From positions 30,542 through 94,541 of the forward strand of contig NZ_MQTZ01000052.1 in NCBI RefSeq assembly GCF_001939115.1: DNA of 64,000 nt. Reading direction: 5' to 3'. Below the pieces are notes generated by a model, which did not search any database, was not told the origin of the DNA, and worked only from the letters and a program-made list of their open reading frames with translations. Below, in pieces: positions 44,629 to 52,559 of this stretch; within the stretch, counting starts at the first letter, position 1, and each line of letters starts with the position of its first letter. Position numbers and translations under genes: made by a program. Source of the DNA: Leptolyngbya sp. 'hensonii'. Its GTDB lineage: Bacteria > Cyanobacteriota > Cyanobacteriia > GCF-001939115.

Positions 44629-45459
44629 TTAATCTACGTCATGGGCGAACCGATGGTATAGAAAGTCCAGGGCATCGTTCCGCAGTTTGTAGTATTCCGG
44701 ATCCTCCATGATGCGGGTGCGATCTCGGGGCCGACTGAACGGAATCGTCAGCACTTCCCCAATCTTTGCGGCTGGTCCATTCGTCATCATCACCAGGCGA
44801 TCGGCCAGAAACAGGGCTTCATCAATATCATGGGTAATCATCAGCACTGTACAGCGATGGTCGCTCCAGATCTTCAGCAGTTCTTCCTGCAACTCTTCTT
44901 TGGTAATTGCATCCAGTGCCCCAAAGGGTTCATCTAAGATCAACACCCGTGGACAGACAGCCAGGGCCCGGGCGATGGAAACCCGTTGCCTCATCCCGCC
45001 AGAGAGTTGGCCAGGCTTTTTGTGAGCCGCATCCGATAAGCCGACCATAGCCAAGTGTTCCTGGACGATCGAGATTTTCTCGGCCCTGGATTTCTGGGGA
45101 TAGACTGCATTGACCGCCAGGTAAATGTTCTCGTAGGCGGTGCGCCAGGGGAGGAGGGCATAGTTCTGGAAAACGACCATGCGATCAGGGCCAGGCTCTT
45201 TGATTGGTTTCCCTTGCAGCACGACATCTCCATCCGTCGGCCTGGCAAACCCGGAGACCATATTCAACAGGGTTGATTTGCCACAACCAGAGTGACCGAT
45301 GACACAGATAAATTCGCCTTCACTGACCTCTAGATTGACATCTTGAAGGACCGTATAGGGGCCTTTGGGCGTGGGATAGACCTTAGACACATCACGGATG
45401 GACAGGTAGGGTGTAGTCGGAGGGAGCAGAGTCAGATTTTTGGTAGTCATAGTTTCCAT
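44629..45459 (-). CDS. cmpD: Bicarbonate ABC transporter ATP-binding protein CmpD
   Basis: About 276 residues. Walker A is GHSGCGKST, the Q-loop is VFQNYALLPWRT, the signature is LSGGMRQR and Walker B is [12 protein letters not shown], as in the NrtD/CmpD subgroup. It is one of two ATPases of the BCT1 bicarbonate importer; identity as CmpD rather than NrtD rests on the CmpA-type binding protein in the same operon. ATG 45459 is chosen (ATG 45450 is possible); the frame stays open upstream through a dispersed palindrome, which argues against a longer form. Confidence 0.82.
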   Translation of the reverse strand: METMTTKNLTLLPPTTPYLSIRDVSKVYPTPKGPYTVLQDVNLEVSEGEFICVIGHSGCGKSTLLNMVSGFARPTDGDVVLQGKPIKEPGPDRMVVFQNYALLPWRTAYENIYLAVNAVYPQKSRAEKISIVQEHLAMVGLSDAAHKKPGQLSGGMRQRVSIARALAVCPRVLILDEPFGALDAITKEELQEELLKIWSDHRCTVLMITHDIDEALFLADRLVMMTNGPAAKIGEVLTIPFSRPRDRTRIMEDPEYYKLRNDALDFLYHRFAHDVD

Positions 45460-45473
45460 AGGTTTTGGGGAAG

Positions 45474-45493
45474 AGACGCGATAAATCGCGTCT
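45474..45493. repeat. Dispersed palindrome between cmpC and cmpD
   Basis: Identical to the 40334-40353 element (arms AGACGCGAT and ATCGCGTCT). It sits in the 59-bp gap between cmpC and cmpD, so it would be in the operon mRNA and could form a hairpin affecting processing or cmpD expression. Confidence 0.75.
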
Positions 45494-45518
45494 TTACGGA
45501 GAGAGCGATCGGGTGTCA

Positions 45519-47528
45519 TCAGGCTGCGATCGTGGGGCCAGGCCGAGCGTCTAGGATGATCTCAGCGACACTGAAATCCCGTTTGATGGAAAGACTGTTG
45601 AGGTAGGCGATCGGGTCTTCGGTGTTGAAGACTGTGCCATCAAACAGTTGGATTTGGCTACGGCTGTAGTTGACATCCAGGCCCAGTTCGCGAGCAGCAA
45701 CGCTAAAAACGCTGATCCGGCAGATGCGCTCTAGGATTTCGACCCAGTTTCGGGGGAAAGGCGTGTCTCCCCAGCGGGCCATCTGGGTCATGACCCAGAG
45801 TTGCTCGGTGCGGCTGGGACGGTTCAGCCCCCCTTCGCTATAGAACTGGTGATGGGCATATTGCCGTAGATGATGCTCCAGGCTGCAGACCTGGGGATTT
45901 GGATCGCCGAGGTGAATGTAACCCAAGTCGGTGCTGACGTATTCCCGACGAGCCAGGATGAAACGAATTTCCTCAGCATTGTCTGGATTGGCACAGTAGC
46001 GGCAGGCTTCTAGCAAGGCTTTGACTAGGGCAATGTGGGTGTTGGGATGGGCATTGGCCCAATCTTCCCGCACGCCCAAGACTTTGCCGGGATGACCATG
46101 CCAGATCTCCAGATCGGTGGCGATCGTAAAGCCGCATTCTTCGACAGCAGCCCGGATATTCCAGGGTTCGCCAACGCAGTACCCGTCGATGCTCCCTGCC
46201 TTCAGGTCAGCAACCATTTGGGCTGGAGGAATGGTCTTCAGTTCTACATCATAGTCGGGGTCAATGCCACCGGCAGCCAGCCAGTACCGCAGCAACAGAT
46301 TGTGCATGGAAGAGGGATGGACCATGCCCAGGGTGTGCCGATGATCGCGGGTCTGATACAGCATCTGCTTCAGATCAGCCAGGGTATAGACACCCTGGTC
46401 ATAGAACCGCTTGGCCAGAGTAATCGCGTTACCATTACGGGTCAGAGTCAGGGAGGTGACTGTTGGGATGGGCTGATTATCCACACCGCCAAGGGTCAGC
46501 CAGAGGGGCATCCCGGCAGGCATTTGAGCTGCATCCAGATAGCCCCCCTGAATGCCATCGGTAATCCCACGCCAGTTGCTCTCCCGGACCAGGGAGACTT
46601 CATCCAGGCCATGCTTGGCGAAGAACCCCTTCTCCTGAGCAATGGCCAGAGGCGCACAGGCGGTCAGGGGCAGGAAGCCAATTTCCAGATTGACTTTCTC
46701 CAAACCATGCCGGGAAACAGCGACTTGTTTTTTAGCCCGAATTTTCTTGACGCGCTTCTGCTGGTTCAGGAAATAGATCATTTCACTCCGCAGACTGTAG
46801 TAGCTTGGATGTTCGACCACATCCATGCGTTTGCGCGGTCTGGGGATATCCACCTCCAGAATCTGACCAATCTTCGATTCGGGACCATTAGTGAGCATGA
46901 CGATGCGATCGGAGAGCAACACGGCCTCATCCACGTCATGGGTCACCATCACAGCCGTAACCTGATTTTCCTCACAGATTTGCATCAGTTGCTCTTGCAG
47001 ATTGCCACGGGTGAGGGCATCCAATGCGCCAAAGGGTTCATCCAGCAGCAACAGTTTTGGACGAATAGAGAGGGCTCGGGCGATCGCGACCCGCTGCTTC
47101 ATACCTCCCGATAACTGGGCTGGTAGCTTATCCGCAGCGTGGCGCAGACCTACCATATCGATATGATGTTCGACAATTGCCCGGCGCTCACCCGCAGGCA
47201 AATCCTTCATGACTGCATTAACCGCCAGGGCAATATTTTCGCGCACGGTGCGCCAGGGTAGTAGGGAATAGTTCTGAAACACCACCATGCGATCGGGGCC
47301 GGGTTTGGTGATGCGTCGTCCTTCCAGGGTGACGACTCCTTCTGAGGGCAGATCCAAACCAGCAATCATATTCAGCAGGGTGGACTTCCCACAACCAGAG
47401 TGACCAATCAGTGACACGAACTCACCCTTTTTGATCTGGAGGTCGATGCCTTTCAGCGCAATATATTGTCCTCCACCGGTCAAATTAAACACTTTATTGA
47501 TTTGATCAACCGCAACAAAGATGCTCAT
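45519..47528 (-). CDS. cmpC: Bicarbonate ABC transporter CmpC: ATPase fused to a CmpA/NrtA-like domain
   Basis: About 669 residues. Residues 1-260 are an ABC ATPase (Walker A GHSGCGKST, signature [20 protein letters not shown]). After a basic linker, residues about 285-665 are a solute-binding domain related to CmpA/NrtA (IGFLPLTACAPLAIAQEKGFF, YCVGEPWNIRAAVEE, GHPGKVLGVREDW). In NrtC the equivalent domain mediates substrate-dependent regulation of transport; the same is inferred here. ATG 47528 is preferred because GGGAG lies five bases upstream; ATG 47540 is an alternative. Confidence 0.87.
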   Translation of the reverse strand: MSIFVAVDQINKVFNLTGGGQYIALKGIDLQIKKGEFVSLIGHSGCGKSTLLNMIAGLDLPSEGVVTLEGRRITKPGPDRMVVFQNYSLLPWRTVRENIALAVNAVMKDLPAGERRAIVEHHIDMVGLRHAADKLPAQLSGGMKQRVAIARALSIRPKLLLLDEPFGALDALTRGNLQEQLMQICEENQVTAVMVTHDVDEAVLLSDRIVMLTNGPESKIGQILEVDIPRPRKRMDVVEHPSYYSLRSEMIYFLNQQKRVKKIRAKKQVAVSRHGLEKVNLEIGFLPLTACAPLAIAQEKGFFAKHGLDEVSLVRESNWRGITDGIQGGYLDAAQMPAGMPLWLTLGGVDNQPIPTVTSLTLTRNGNAITLAKRFYDQGVYTLADLKQMLYQTRDHRHTLGMVHPSSMHNLLLRYWLAAGGIDPDYDVELKTIPPAQMVADLKAGSIDGYCVGEPWNIRAAVEECGFTIATDLEIWHGHPGKVLGVREDWANAHPNTHIALVKALLEACRYCANPDNAEEIRFILARREYVSTDLGYIHLGDPNPQVCSLEHHLRQYAHHQFYSEGGLNRPSRTEQLWVMTQMARWGDTPFPRNWVEILERICRISVFSVAARELGLDVNYSRSQIQLFDGTVFNTEDPIAYLNSLSIKRDFSVAEIILDARPGPTIAA

Positions 47529-47576
47529 CTGCTCTCCCATGAATGCTTTTTATTGGATAGTTCGTCACCTGAGTTG

Positions 47577-47670
47577 TCATTTGGCAGTTTGTTGATGAGT
47601 GCCCATGACTTGGATTGCAATTGTCATTGGTCATTTGGCAGTTTGTTGATGAGTACCAATGACCAATGAC
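47577..47670. repeat. 24-bp direct repeat and 12-bp inverted repeat in the cmpB-cmpC spacer
   Basis: The same 24 bases occur at 47577-47600 and 47631-47654 (start TCATTTGGCAG, end GATGAGT). GTCATTGGTCAT (47623-47634) is inverted at 47659-47670, ending in the cmpB stop codon. The GGTCATT heptamers are like the short tandem repeated repeats (STRR) of filamentous cyanobacteria. Confidence 0.7.
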
Positions 47671-48509
47671 TACTTCTGTTCTTCGGGTAGAATCAGGGTT
47701 TGGACGTAGGCGATCGCTTTATCCAGGATTAGACCCACCAGACCGATGTAGACAAGGGCAATAATGACTTCGCTCACATAGTTGTTTTGATAAGCATCCC
47801 AGATGAAGAATCCAATTCCGACAATGCCAGACATGACAATTTCAGCGGCAATAATCGCCAACCAGGCTAGACCAATTCCAATGCGAAGACCCGTAAAAAT
47901 GTAGGGAAGTGCAGCCGGAATCAACACATTGAAGAAGTAATCTCGCTTCGTTAATTGCAAAACTCGCGCAACATTTTTGTAGTCCTGGGGAATTTGTTTG
48001 ACCCCAACAGCCGTGTTAATCAGAATCGGCCAGATTGCCGTGATGAAGATAACGAATAGCGCCGCTGGTTCATTCTGGCGCAGAGCTGCCAGAGAGATCG
48101 GAACCCAGGCCAAAGGGGGGACTGTCCGCAAGAGCTGAAAGAGGGGATCCAGGGCTTTCGACATCACTTTGCTGGTTCCGACGAGAATACCCAGGCCAAT
48201 CCCCACGATCGCTGCCAGGGAGTAGCCGATCGCCACCCGTTGCAAACTGGCCAGGATTTGCCAGCCGAGACCTTTGTTTGTTCCACCCAGGTCAAAGAAG
48301 GGCCAGACAATGAATACCCAGGTTTTCTGTACCACCTGAATTGGACCCGGCAAGGTAGCTCCGGGGGTCCAGGAAAACAGTTGCCAGATTAGCAGGAACA
48401 CGGCAATGCCAGCGATCGGCGGGACCAGTTCGGGAAATTGCTTTCCCAGTTTGACGAATAAAGCATTTGATAGGGTACCATTCGTCGATCGTTTCTGTAC
48501 GGTCACCAT
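47670..48509 (-). CDS. cmpB: Bicarbonate ABC transporter permease CmpB
   Basis: 279 residues with about six membrane helices (first at about 33-52). The EAA-like loop of binding-protein-dependent permeases is IPAALPYIFTGLRIGIGLAW. It is of the NrtB/CmpB/SsuC/TauC family, and WQLFSWTPGATLPGP and LLRTVPPLAWVPISLAALRQNEPAALFVIF (cited as LLRTVPPLAWVPISLAAL) are typical NrtB/CmpB segments. AGGAG lies ten bases before ATG 48509. It forms the membrane channel of the cmp importer. Confidence 0.88.
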   Translation of the reverse strand: MVTVQKRSTNGTLSNALFVKLGKQFPELVPPIAGIAVFLLIWQLFSWTPGATLPGPIQVVQKTWVFIVWPFFDLGGTNKGLGWQILASLQRVAIGYSLAAIVGIGLGILVGTSKVMSKALDPLFQLLRTVPPLAWVPISLAALRQNEPAALFVIFITAIWPILINTAVGVKQIPQDYKNVARVLQLTKRDYFFNVLIPAALPYIFTGLRIGIGLAWLAIIAAEIVMSGIVGIGFFIWDAYQNNYVSEVIIALVYIGLVGLILDKAIAYVQTLILPEEQK

Positions 48510-48544
48510 AAATCAAGATCTCCTGAGTAGGTTTTTGGTTTGGT

Positions 48545-48607
48545 CATTAGGTATTAGGCATTAGGGATTGGATTAATCCCCTTTAGGCAGGGGTGGCCCG
48601 CAGGGCC
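48545..48607. repeat. Heptanucleotide repeats and GC-rich hairpin in the cmpA-cmpB spacer
   Basis: CATTAGG, TATTAGG and CATTAGG run head to tail at 48545-48565, a short STRR-like array. Beside it GGCCC (48595-48599) and GGGCC (48603-48607) form a hairpin within GGGGTGGCCCGCAGGGCC. Both look like dispersed cyanobacterial repeats inserted in the operon. Confidence 0.65.
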
Positions 48608-48621
48608 GGGGTGGGTCATGA

Positions 48622-49998
48622 CTAAATGGCCACCCGCTTAATCACCAAACTTTTTAAGTAAGCTGTGGGATCTGCAGGATCAAACTGGATGCCATCGAAG
48701 AAGGTTTCCACACCACGGGAGGTGTCCTTGGGAATCTCTGCTGCAGCTACCCCTAGTTCCTGAGCTGCTTCCCGCCAGAGATCTTCCCGATTCACCTGGT
48801 CGATTAATGCCTTAGCTTCGTCCAGAATGCTCAGCGGGAGGAACCCCCAACGCACACTCTCCGTTAAGAACCAGAGATCGTGACTCTTATAGGGATAGGA
48901 CACACTACCCTGGCTATCTGTCCAGTAGCGAACCGCCATGGATTTGTCATTAATGATGCGGCCATCCCCCATGTCGTACTTGCCCATCAGGGGGTCGAGC
49001 AACACATCGACAGGCAAGTTGAAGTACTGGCGATCGGAGAGGATGCGGGCCAATTCTTCCCGATTCTCATCCCGATCGCACCATTGCTGGGCCTCCATGA
49101 CGGCTTTCAAGATGGCCTTTGTTGCTTTGGGATGCCGCTCTACCCAGTCAGACCGCAGAGCCAGATACTCTTCGGGATGGTTTTTCCAGATTTCAGCGGT
49201 GAGCGCCGACAGGAAACCAACCTTATCTTTGACAATCCGATAAGGCCAGGGGTCCCCTGTGCTGAAGGCATCCATGGTGCCAGTTTTCATGTTGGCCACA
49301 GTCTGCGCCGCCGGAACGGTCAGGAGCTTCACATCCCGATCGGGGTCAATGCCTCCAGCCGCCAACCAGTAGCGAATCCAGAAATCCTGATTCGCCTGGG
49401 GGAACGTATAGGCAGCCGTGAACTGGGAACCAGTCGCCTTAAGCTGACCAAACAGGGATTTGGTACTGGCTAACTGGAGGCCAATCCCTTTACCCAGATG
49501 CTTACCTGCGATCGCAATCCCGTTCCCCTGGGTATTTAATTTGAGCACCAGGGCCATCGGAATCGGTCGATTCCCTTTGGTAATTTTGCCTGTCGTCAAG
49601 CCATAGGGCATGGGCATCTGCCACTGCCCTCCATCTACCCCTCCCCCCTGGGAGCCAATTTCCACATTATCCCTGGCTGCTCCCCAGTTAGCCTGCTTCG
49701 CCAGTTCCACCTGGGCCATGCCGTACTTGGCGAACAAGCCTTTGTGGAAGGCAATGATTAAGGGGGCAGCTTCAACAATCGGCAGATAACCCAATTTGAC
49801 CGTTGCCGTCTCAGGAGCCTGAGCCGGATTCACATTGGCAGCCTGGGCTGTTTGTTGAGGTGCGGTCATCCCCGCTTGCCTCAACACCTCATCCGGTGGA
49901 TTCCCCAAACAACCTTTCAATAAAACAGAACTGCTTGCCGCTGCTCCTGCAGTGAGCAAAAAGCGTCGTCTTGATAAGAAATTAAATACATTGTCCAT
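48622..49998 (-). CDS. cmpA: Bicarbonate-binding lipoprotein CmpA
   Basis: 458 residues. It starts with twin arginines ([13 protein letters not shown]) and a lipobox LLKGC (Cys30), so it is exported and lipid-anchored. The CmpA/NrtA fold follows. Motifs are of the CmpA type: [34 protein letters not shown] and [13 protein letters not shown], with Glu277 where nitrate-binding NrtA proteins have Lys (HPEK); NrtA proteins carry DGAHILSPMP and FCVGEPWN instead. It should deliver HCO3- to CmpB. GGAG lies eight bases before ATG. This is the first gene of cmpABCD. Confidence 0.85.
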   Translation of the reverse strand: MDNVFNFLSRRRFLLTAGAAASSSVLLKGCLGNPPDEVLRQAGMTAPQQTAQAANVNPAQAPETATVKLGYLPIVEAAPLIIAFHKGLFAKYGMAQVELAKQANWGAARDNVEIGSQGGGVDGGQWQMPMPYGLTTGKITKGNRPIPMALVLKLNTQGNGIAIAGKHLGKGIGLQLASTKSLFGQLKATGSQFTAAYTFPQANQDFWIRYWLAAGGIDPDRDVKLLTVPAAQTVANMKTGTMDAFSTGDPWPYRIVKDKVGFLSALTAEIWKNHPEEYLALRSDWVERHPKATKAILKAVMEAQQWCDRDENREELARILSDRQYFNLPVDVLLDPLMGKYDMGDGRIINDKSMAVRYWTDSQGSVSYPYKSHDLWFLTESVRWGFLPLSILDEAKALIDQVNREDLWREAAQELGVAAAEIPKDTSRGVETFFDGIQFDPADPTAYLKSLVIKRVAI

Positions 49999-50727
49999 AG
50001 GGTTTCTCCAGATGAACTGAATTGTGATGGCGGTTAGAAGCGTTGTCAGAGCTCAGCCAGCACAGACAAACAGGCCAACCAACCTGTCTGCTCCCTGCGA
50101 AGCCAGCAGATATGCATGGGCAAGGCTTTCTGACCCTGGAAGTCAGGTCTCAAAAGCACCCAATTATTCAGCTCTGAAAATTTTTCTAAGTTGACTGTTG
50201 TGGGAATCAACTTACGTTTTCTTTCTAGAATTAAATTATCATCTTTTCAGTTCTTGAAAAGGCTTGATAAGTTTAATCAGAAAATAGATTCTCAATCATA
50301 TTGATAAGTATTTATTGTATGAATCCCTGTTGAGAGTATTCGTTTTCAATATGATAGAGCTAACTCAATCGATCGACTCAATTTAACTTAATACCTATTC
50401 CAGATATAGCTTTGGCCAGAAAGGATAGGACGCTTAACTGCCGGGTCCAGATAGCCTTTCTGACTTGCCGCCGCCAAGCTTTGCATCGGCTACGGCTATA
50501 AGATTCATGGTTGATAAAACCGATCAGTTCATGCCTAATATTGATTTCCTAAACCAGGCTTCTGAGTAGATTTCTCTGTGATTTAATCCAAGAGTTTATA
50601 GAAAGCATCGCATTAAATTGATGCATGGATTTGAAAGCATTGCATGGGCCTTTCAGTAACCATCAATAAGTATCTATGAGTTAATCATAAATGCCCCTTT
50701 CTACTAGTCGGAAAGCTGGGGGGCAAA
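49999..50727 (-). promoter_or_regulatory. 729-bp cmp promoter region with two inverted repeats
   Basis: No gene found. Two perfect interrupted palindromes stand out: TAAGTTGA-N12-TCAACTTA (50187-50214) and CTTTTCA-N5-TGAAAAG (50243-50261), about 190-260 bp before cmpA. GATAAT on the minus strand near 50237-50242 could be a -10. Further up, GAAAGCAT(C/T)GCAT is directly repeated at 50601 and 50633. No exact CmpR TTA-N7/8-TAA or NtcA GTA-N8-TAC site was found by eye. The long leader fits tight regulation by inorganic carbon. Confidence 0.5.
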
Positions 50728-51246
50728 TCAAGGGGCCAAGGTGATCGGCGACAATATTGCAGCATCTTGACTGGCCGGGAGTTGCCGTCGCCATTCCTGA
50801 ATGCCCCCTTTCAGGACCACAAATTTCAAGCCCGTTGCTTGCAATAACTTGTATGCTTTAACCGATCGTGCACCAGCGGTGCAGTACAGAACCAGCGTTG
50901 GGTCCGCCCCACCTTTCTGGGCGGCTTTGGCGATCGCCTTGATCTGGATGACCCCAAAGCCCATTTCCAGGTCACTCAGAGGCACTAGTTCACTATTCCC
51001 GATGCGGTCTTCGTCATGCTCCTCCGGCGATCGCACATCCACCAGAACCACAGGCTTCAGTTTCCCCTGCTGCAGGTCGGCTACCGTCACCTGAGGTGTA
51101 CTGAGACTGGCAATGTAGGTGGGGATGTCCATCTGGTTGGAGTAAGCCGCTATTGCCAATCCGCCGGTTCCCAAAGCCGCCAACCCCACCACGACCAACC
51201 CAGGATACAGACGACGCCATACTTGACGAGACAGTTTAGGGAACAT
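50728..51246 (-). CDS. Membrane-anchored rhodanese-like protein
   Basis: 172 residues. One N-terminal membrane helix (about 14-34, YPGLVVVGLAALGTGGLAIAA), then a rhodanese domain with VVLVDVRSPEEHDEDRI and the active loop LYCTAGARSVKA, whose Cys could carry a persulfide. The domain would face the periplasm or thylakoid lumen. Its start overlaps the end of the preceding hydroxylase-like gene by 11 bp, suggesting translational coupling. Confidence 0.87.
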   Translation of the reverse strand: MFPKLSRQVWRRLYPGLVVVGLAALGTGGLAIAAYSNQMDIPTYIASLSTPQVTVADLQQGKLKPVVLVDVRSPEEHDEDRIGNSELVPLSDLEMGFGVIQIKAIAKAAQKGGADPTLVLYCTAGARSVKAYKLLQATGLKFVVLKGGIQEWRRQLPASQDAAILSPITLAP

Positions 51247-52006
51247 AGGTCATTTTTCTCCGAAACGGATGGATGAGTTGTTGCAGATAGCTGGATGGGA
51301 CAGGCTCGGCAATGCCATAGCGATCGGGCCTGTAGTGGCGCGGCAGGTAGAGGGTCCCGCCCAACCAATCCACCAGGGGAAGTTGGGCCGCAAAGTTTTT
51401 GTTGTACCGCCCAGGGTCGCTGCTGTGGTGGCAATGATGGGCTTCTGGGGTCATGATTATCCACTTGAGAACCCCACAGTCAACCTTTAAATTGGCATGG
51501 ATAAAGAAAGCGATCGCAGCCGAGATCAGCACATAGGCTGCAAAAGTTTCCTGGGAAAATCCCAACAGTAATAGAGGGACCAGTTGAAAGACTTTGGTAA
51601 AGACCTGATCCAGGGGATGAACCTTGACCGCAGCCAGCCAATCGAGTTCCTTGGCACTGTGATGCACCTGGTGAAACCGCCACAACCAGGGCACGCAATG
51701 GAGCAGGCGATGGGCAAAGTAATAGCCGATGTCTGCAACCAACATGGCTTCGAACAACTGGAGCCAAATCGGTTGGGTCGCAATGGGAACAGCGACGATC
51801 GACTTTTGTTGCAGCATCAGCACCGAGACCGCCAAGGTAATCAGCATCCCCGCCCCCCGGCCAATGCAGTAGCCCGTGAAGTAGTAGATCACATCTGTCC
51901 ACCACCCGAAACGCAGGATAGGCTGACGCCGCAGACCCAGCCACCGTTCCAGAGGGATGAAAATCAGAGCCAGGAGGCAGAATCCACCGATCGCGTGAAA
52001 GAACAT
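51236..52006 (-). CDS. Sterol desaturase / fatty acid hydroxylase superfamily protein
   Basis: 256 residues, about four membrane helices. The di-iron histidine boxes are HRLLH, HQVHH and HHCHH, in the correct order and spacing. It should use O2 to hydroxylate or desaturate a lipid or carotenoid; the substrate cannot be told from sequence. It overlaps the rhodanese gene by 11 bp. Upstream lies a region with a MITE, then the divergent ndhF gene. Confidence 0.88.
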   Translation of the reverse strand: MFFHAIGGFCLLALIFIPLERWLGLRRQPILRFGWWTDVIYYFTGYCIGRGAGMLITLAVSVLMLQQKSIVAVPIATQPIWLQLFEAMLVADIGYYFAHRLLHCVPWLWRFHQVHHSAKELDWLAAVKVHPLDQVFTKVFQLVPLLLLGFSQETFAAYVLISAAIAFFIHANLKVDCGVLKWIIMTPEAHHCHHSSDPGRYNKNFAAQLPLVDWLGGTLYLPRHYRPDRYGIAEPVPSSYLQQLIHPFRRKMTYVP

Positions 52007-52101
52007 GCTTGATACCCAATTGTCTCGCTAGAGAGTTGCCTGCGTCTGAGGGCATGGCACTATCCTTACTTAAATTCACGCTCTTCTGGGGGATTACGGA
52101 G

Positions 52102-52211
52102 GGGTGCGTGTCACCTTATTGGTAGAAAAATCAGGCATACCTGCCAAGAGCTTGAACTAGCTACGGCACGTTAAGTCTTTTATTTTTCTCTGTAGAAGGT
52201 GACACGCACCC
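52102..52211. mobile_element. 110-bp MITE with 16-bp terminal inverted repeats and 9-bp target duplication
   Basis: GGGTGCGTGTCACCTT (52102-52117) and its exact complement AAGGTGACACGCACCC (52196-52211) are the ends. They are flanked directly by ATTACGGAG at 52093-52101 and again at 52212-52220, a perfect 9-bp direct repeat. The 78-bp interior has no ORF. This is the structure of a non-autonomous element that was moved by a transposase in trans; no matching transposase is in the window. Confidence 0.88.
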
Positions 52212-52220
52212 ATTACGGAG

Positions 52221-52559
52221 AGCGGCCCTAACATCTCCTCAGGATTACCATAGAAGAAATTCAATTAATACCATTAGCCCCAGATAATCTTTTAATCATA
52301 GAGTCTAATTAACTGATTTAATTGACATAAATAATCATTGAATTCAACAAGAAATCATAAGCAAAACTTAGAAGTGATATCGCTAATTTTATTGGTTTGT
52401 AAGGCTTTTCGGAATCCATGAAGAAGCAAATTGATGTCATACTTTTTGATAATTAAGAAATGTTGAACTGTCCCTATAAAAATCAATTAAGACCAGGGCA
52501 GCTCAAAGGAACTTTTCTTTTAATTGTGAATTTCCTGAGTTTTTTAGAGGCAATAACCG
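52221..52559 (+). promoter_or_regulatory. AT-rich upstream region of ndhF
   Basis: After the MITE there are about 340 bp of AT-rich DNA with no gene. AATTAA-N5-TTAATT (52307-52323) is a perfect interrupted palindrome and includes TTA-N7-TAA, the form described for CmpR-type LysR sites, although such matches are easy to get in AT-rich DNA. TTGACA is at 52322, but no -10 is correctly spaced from it. AGAGG lies about ten bases before the ndhF ATG. Confidence 0.4.

Noticed and set aside
44629..49998. Annotation of the four-gene operon as nitrate transporter nrtABCD
   Set aside because: The binding protein carries CmpA-type loops and HPEE rather than NrtA-type DGAHIL, FCVGEPWN and HPEK, and the neighbours are inorganic-carbon genes.
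49999..50727. NtcA site (GTA-N8-TAC) upstream of cmpA
   Set aside because: Every GTA triplet in the region was checked by eye; the best is GTA-N8-TAA far from the start codon, which is not sufficient.
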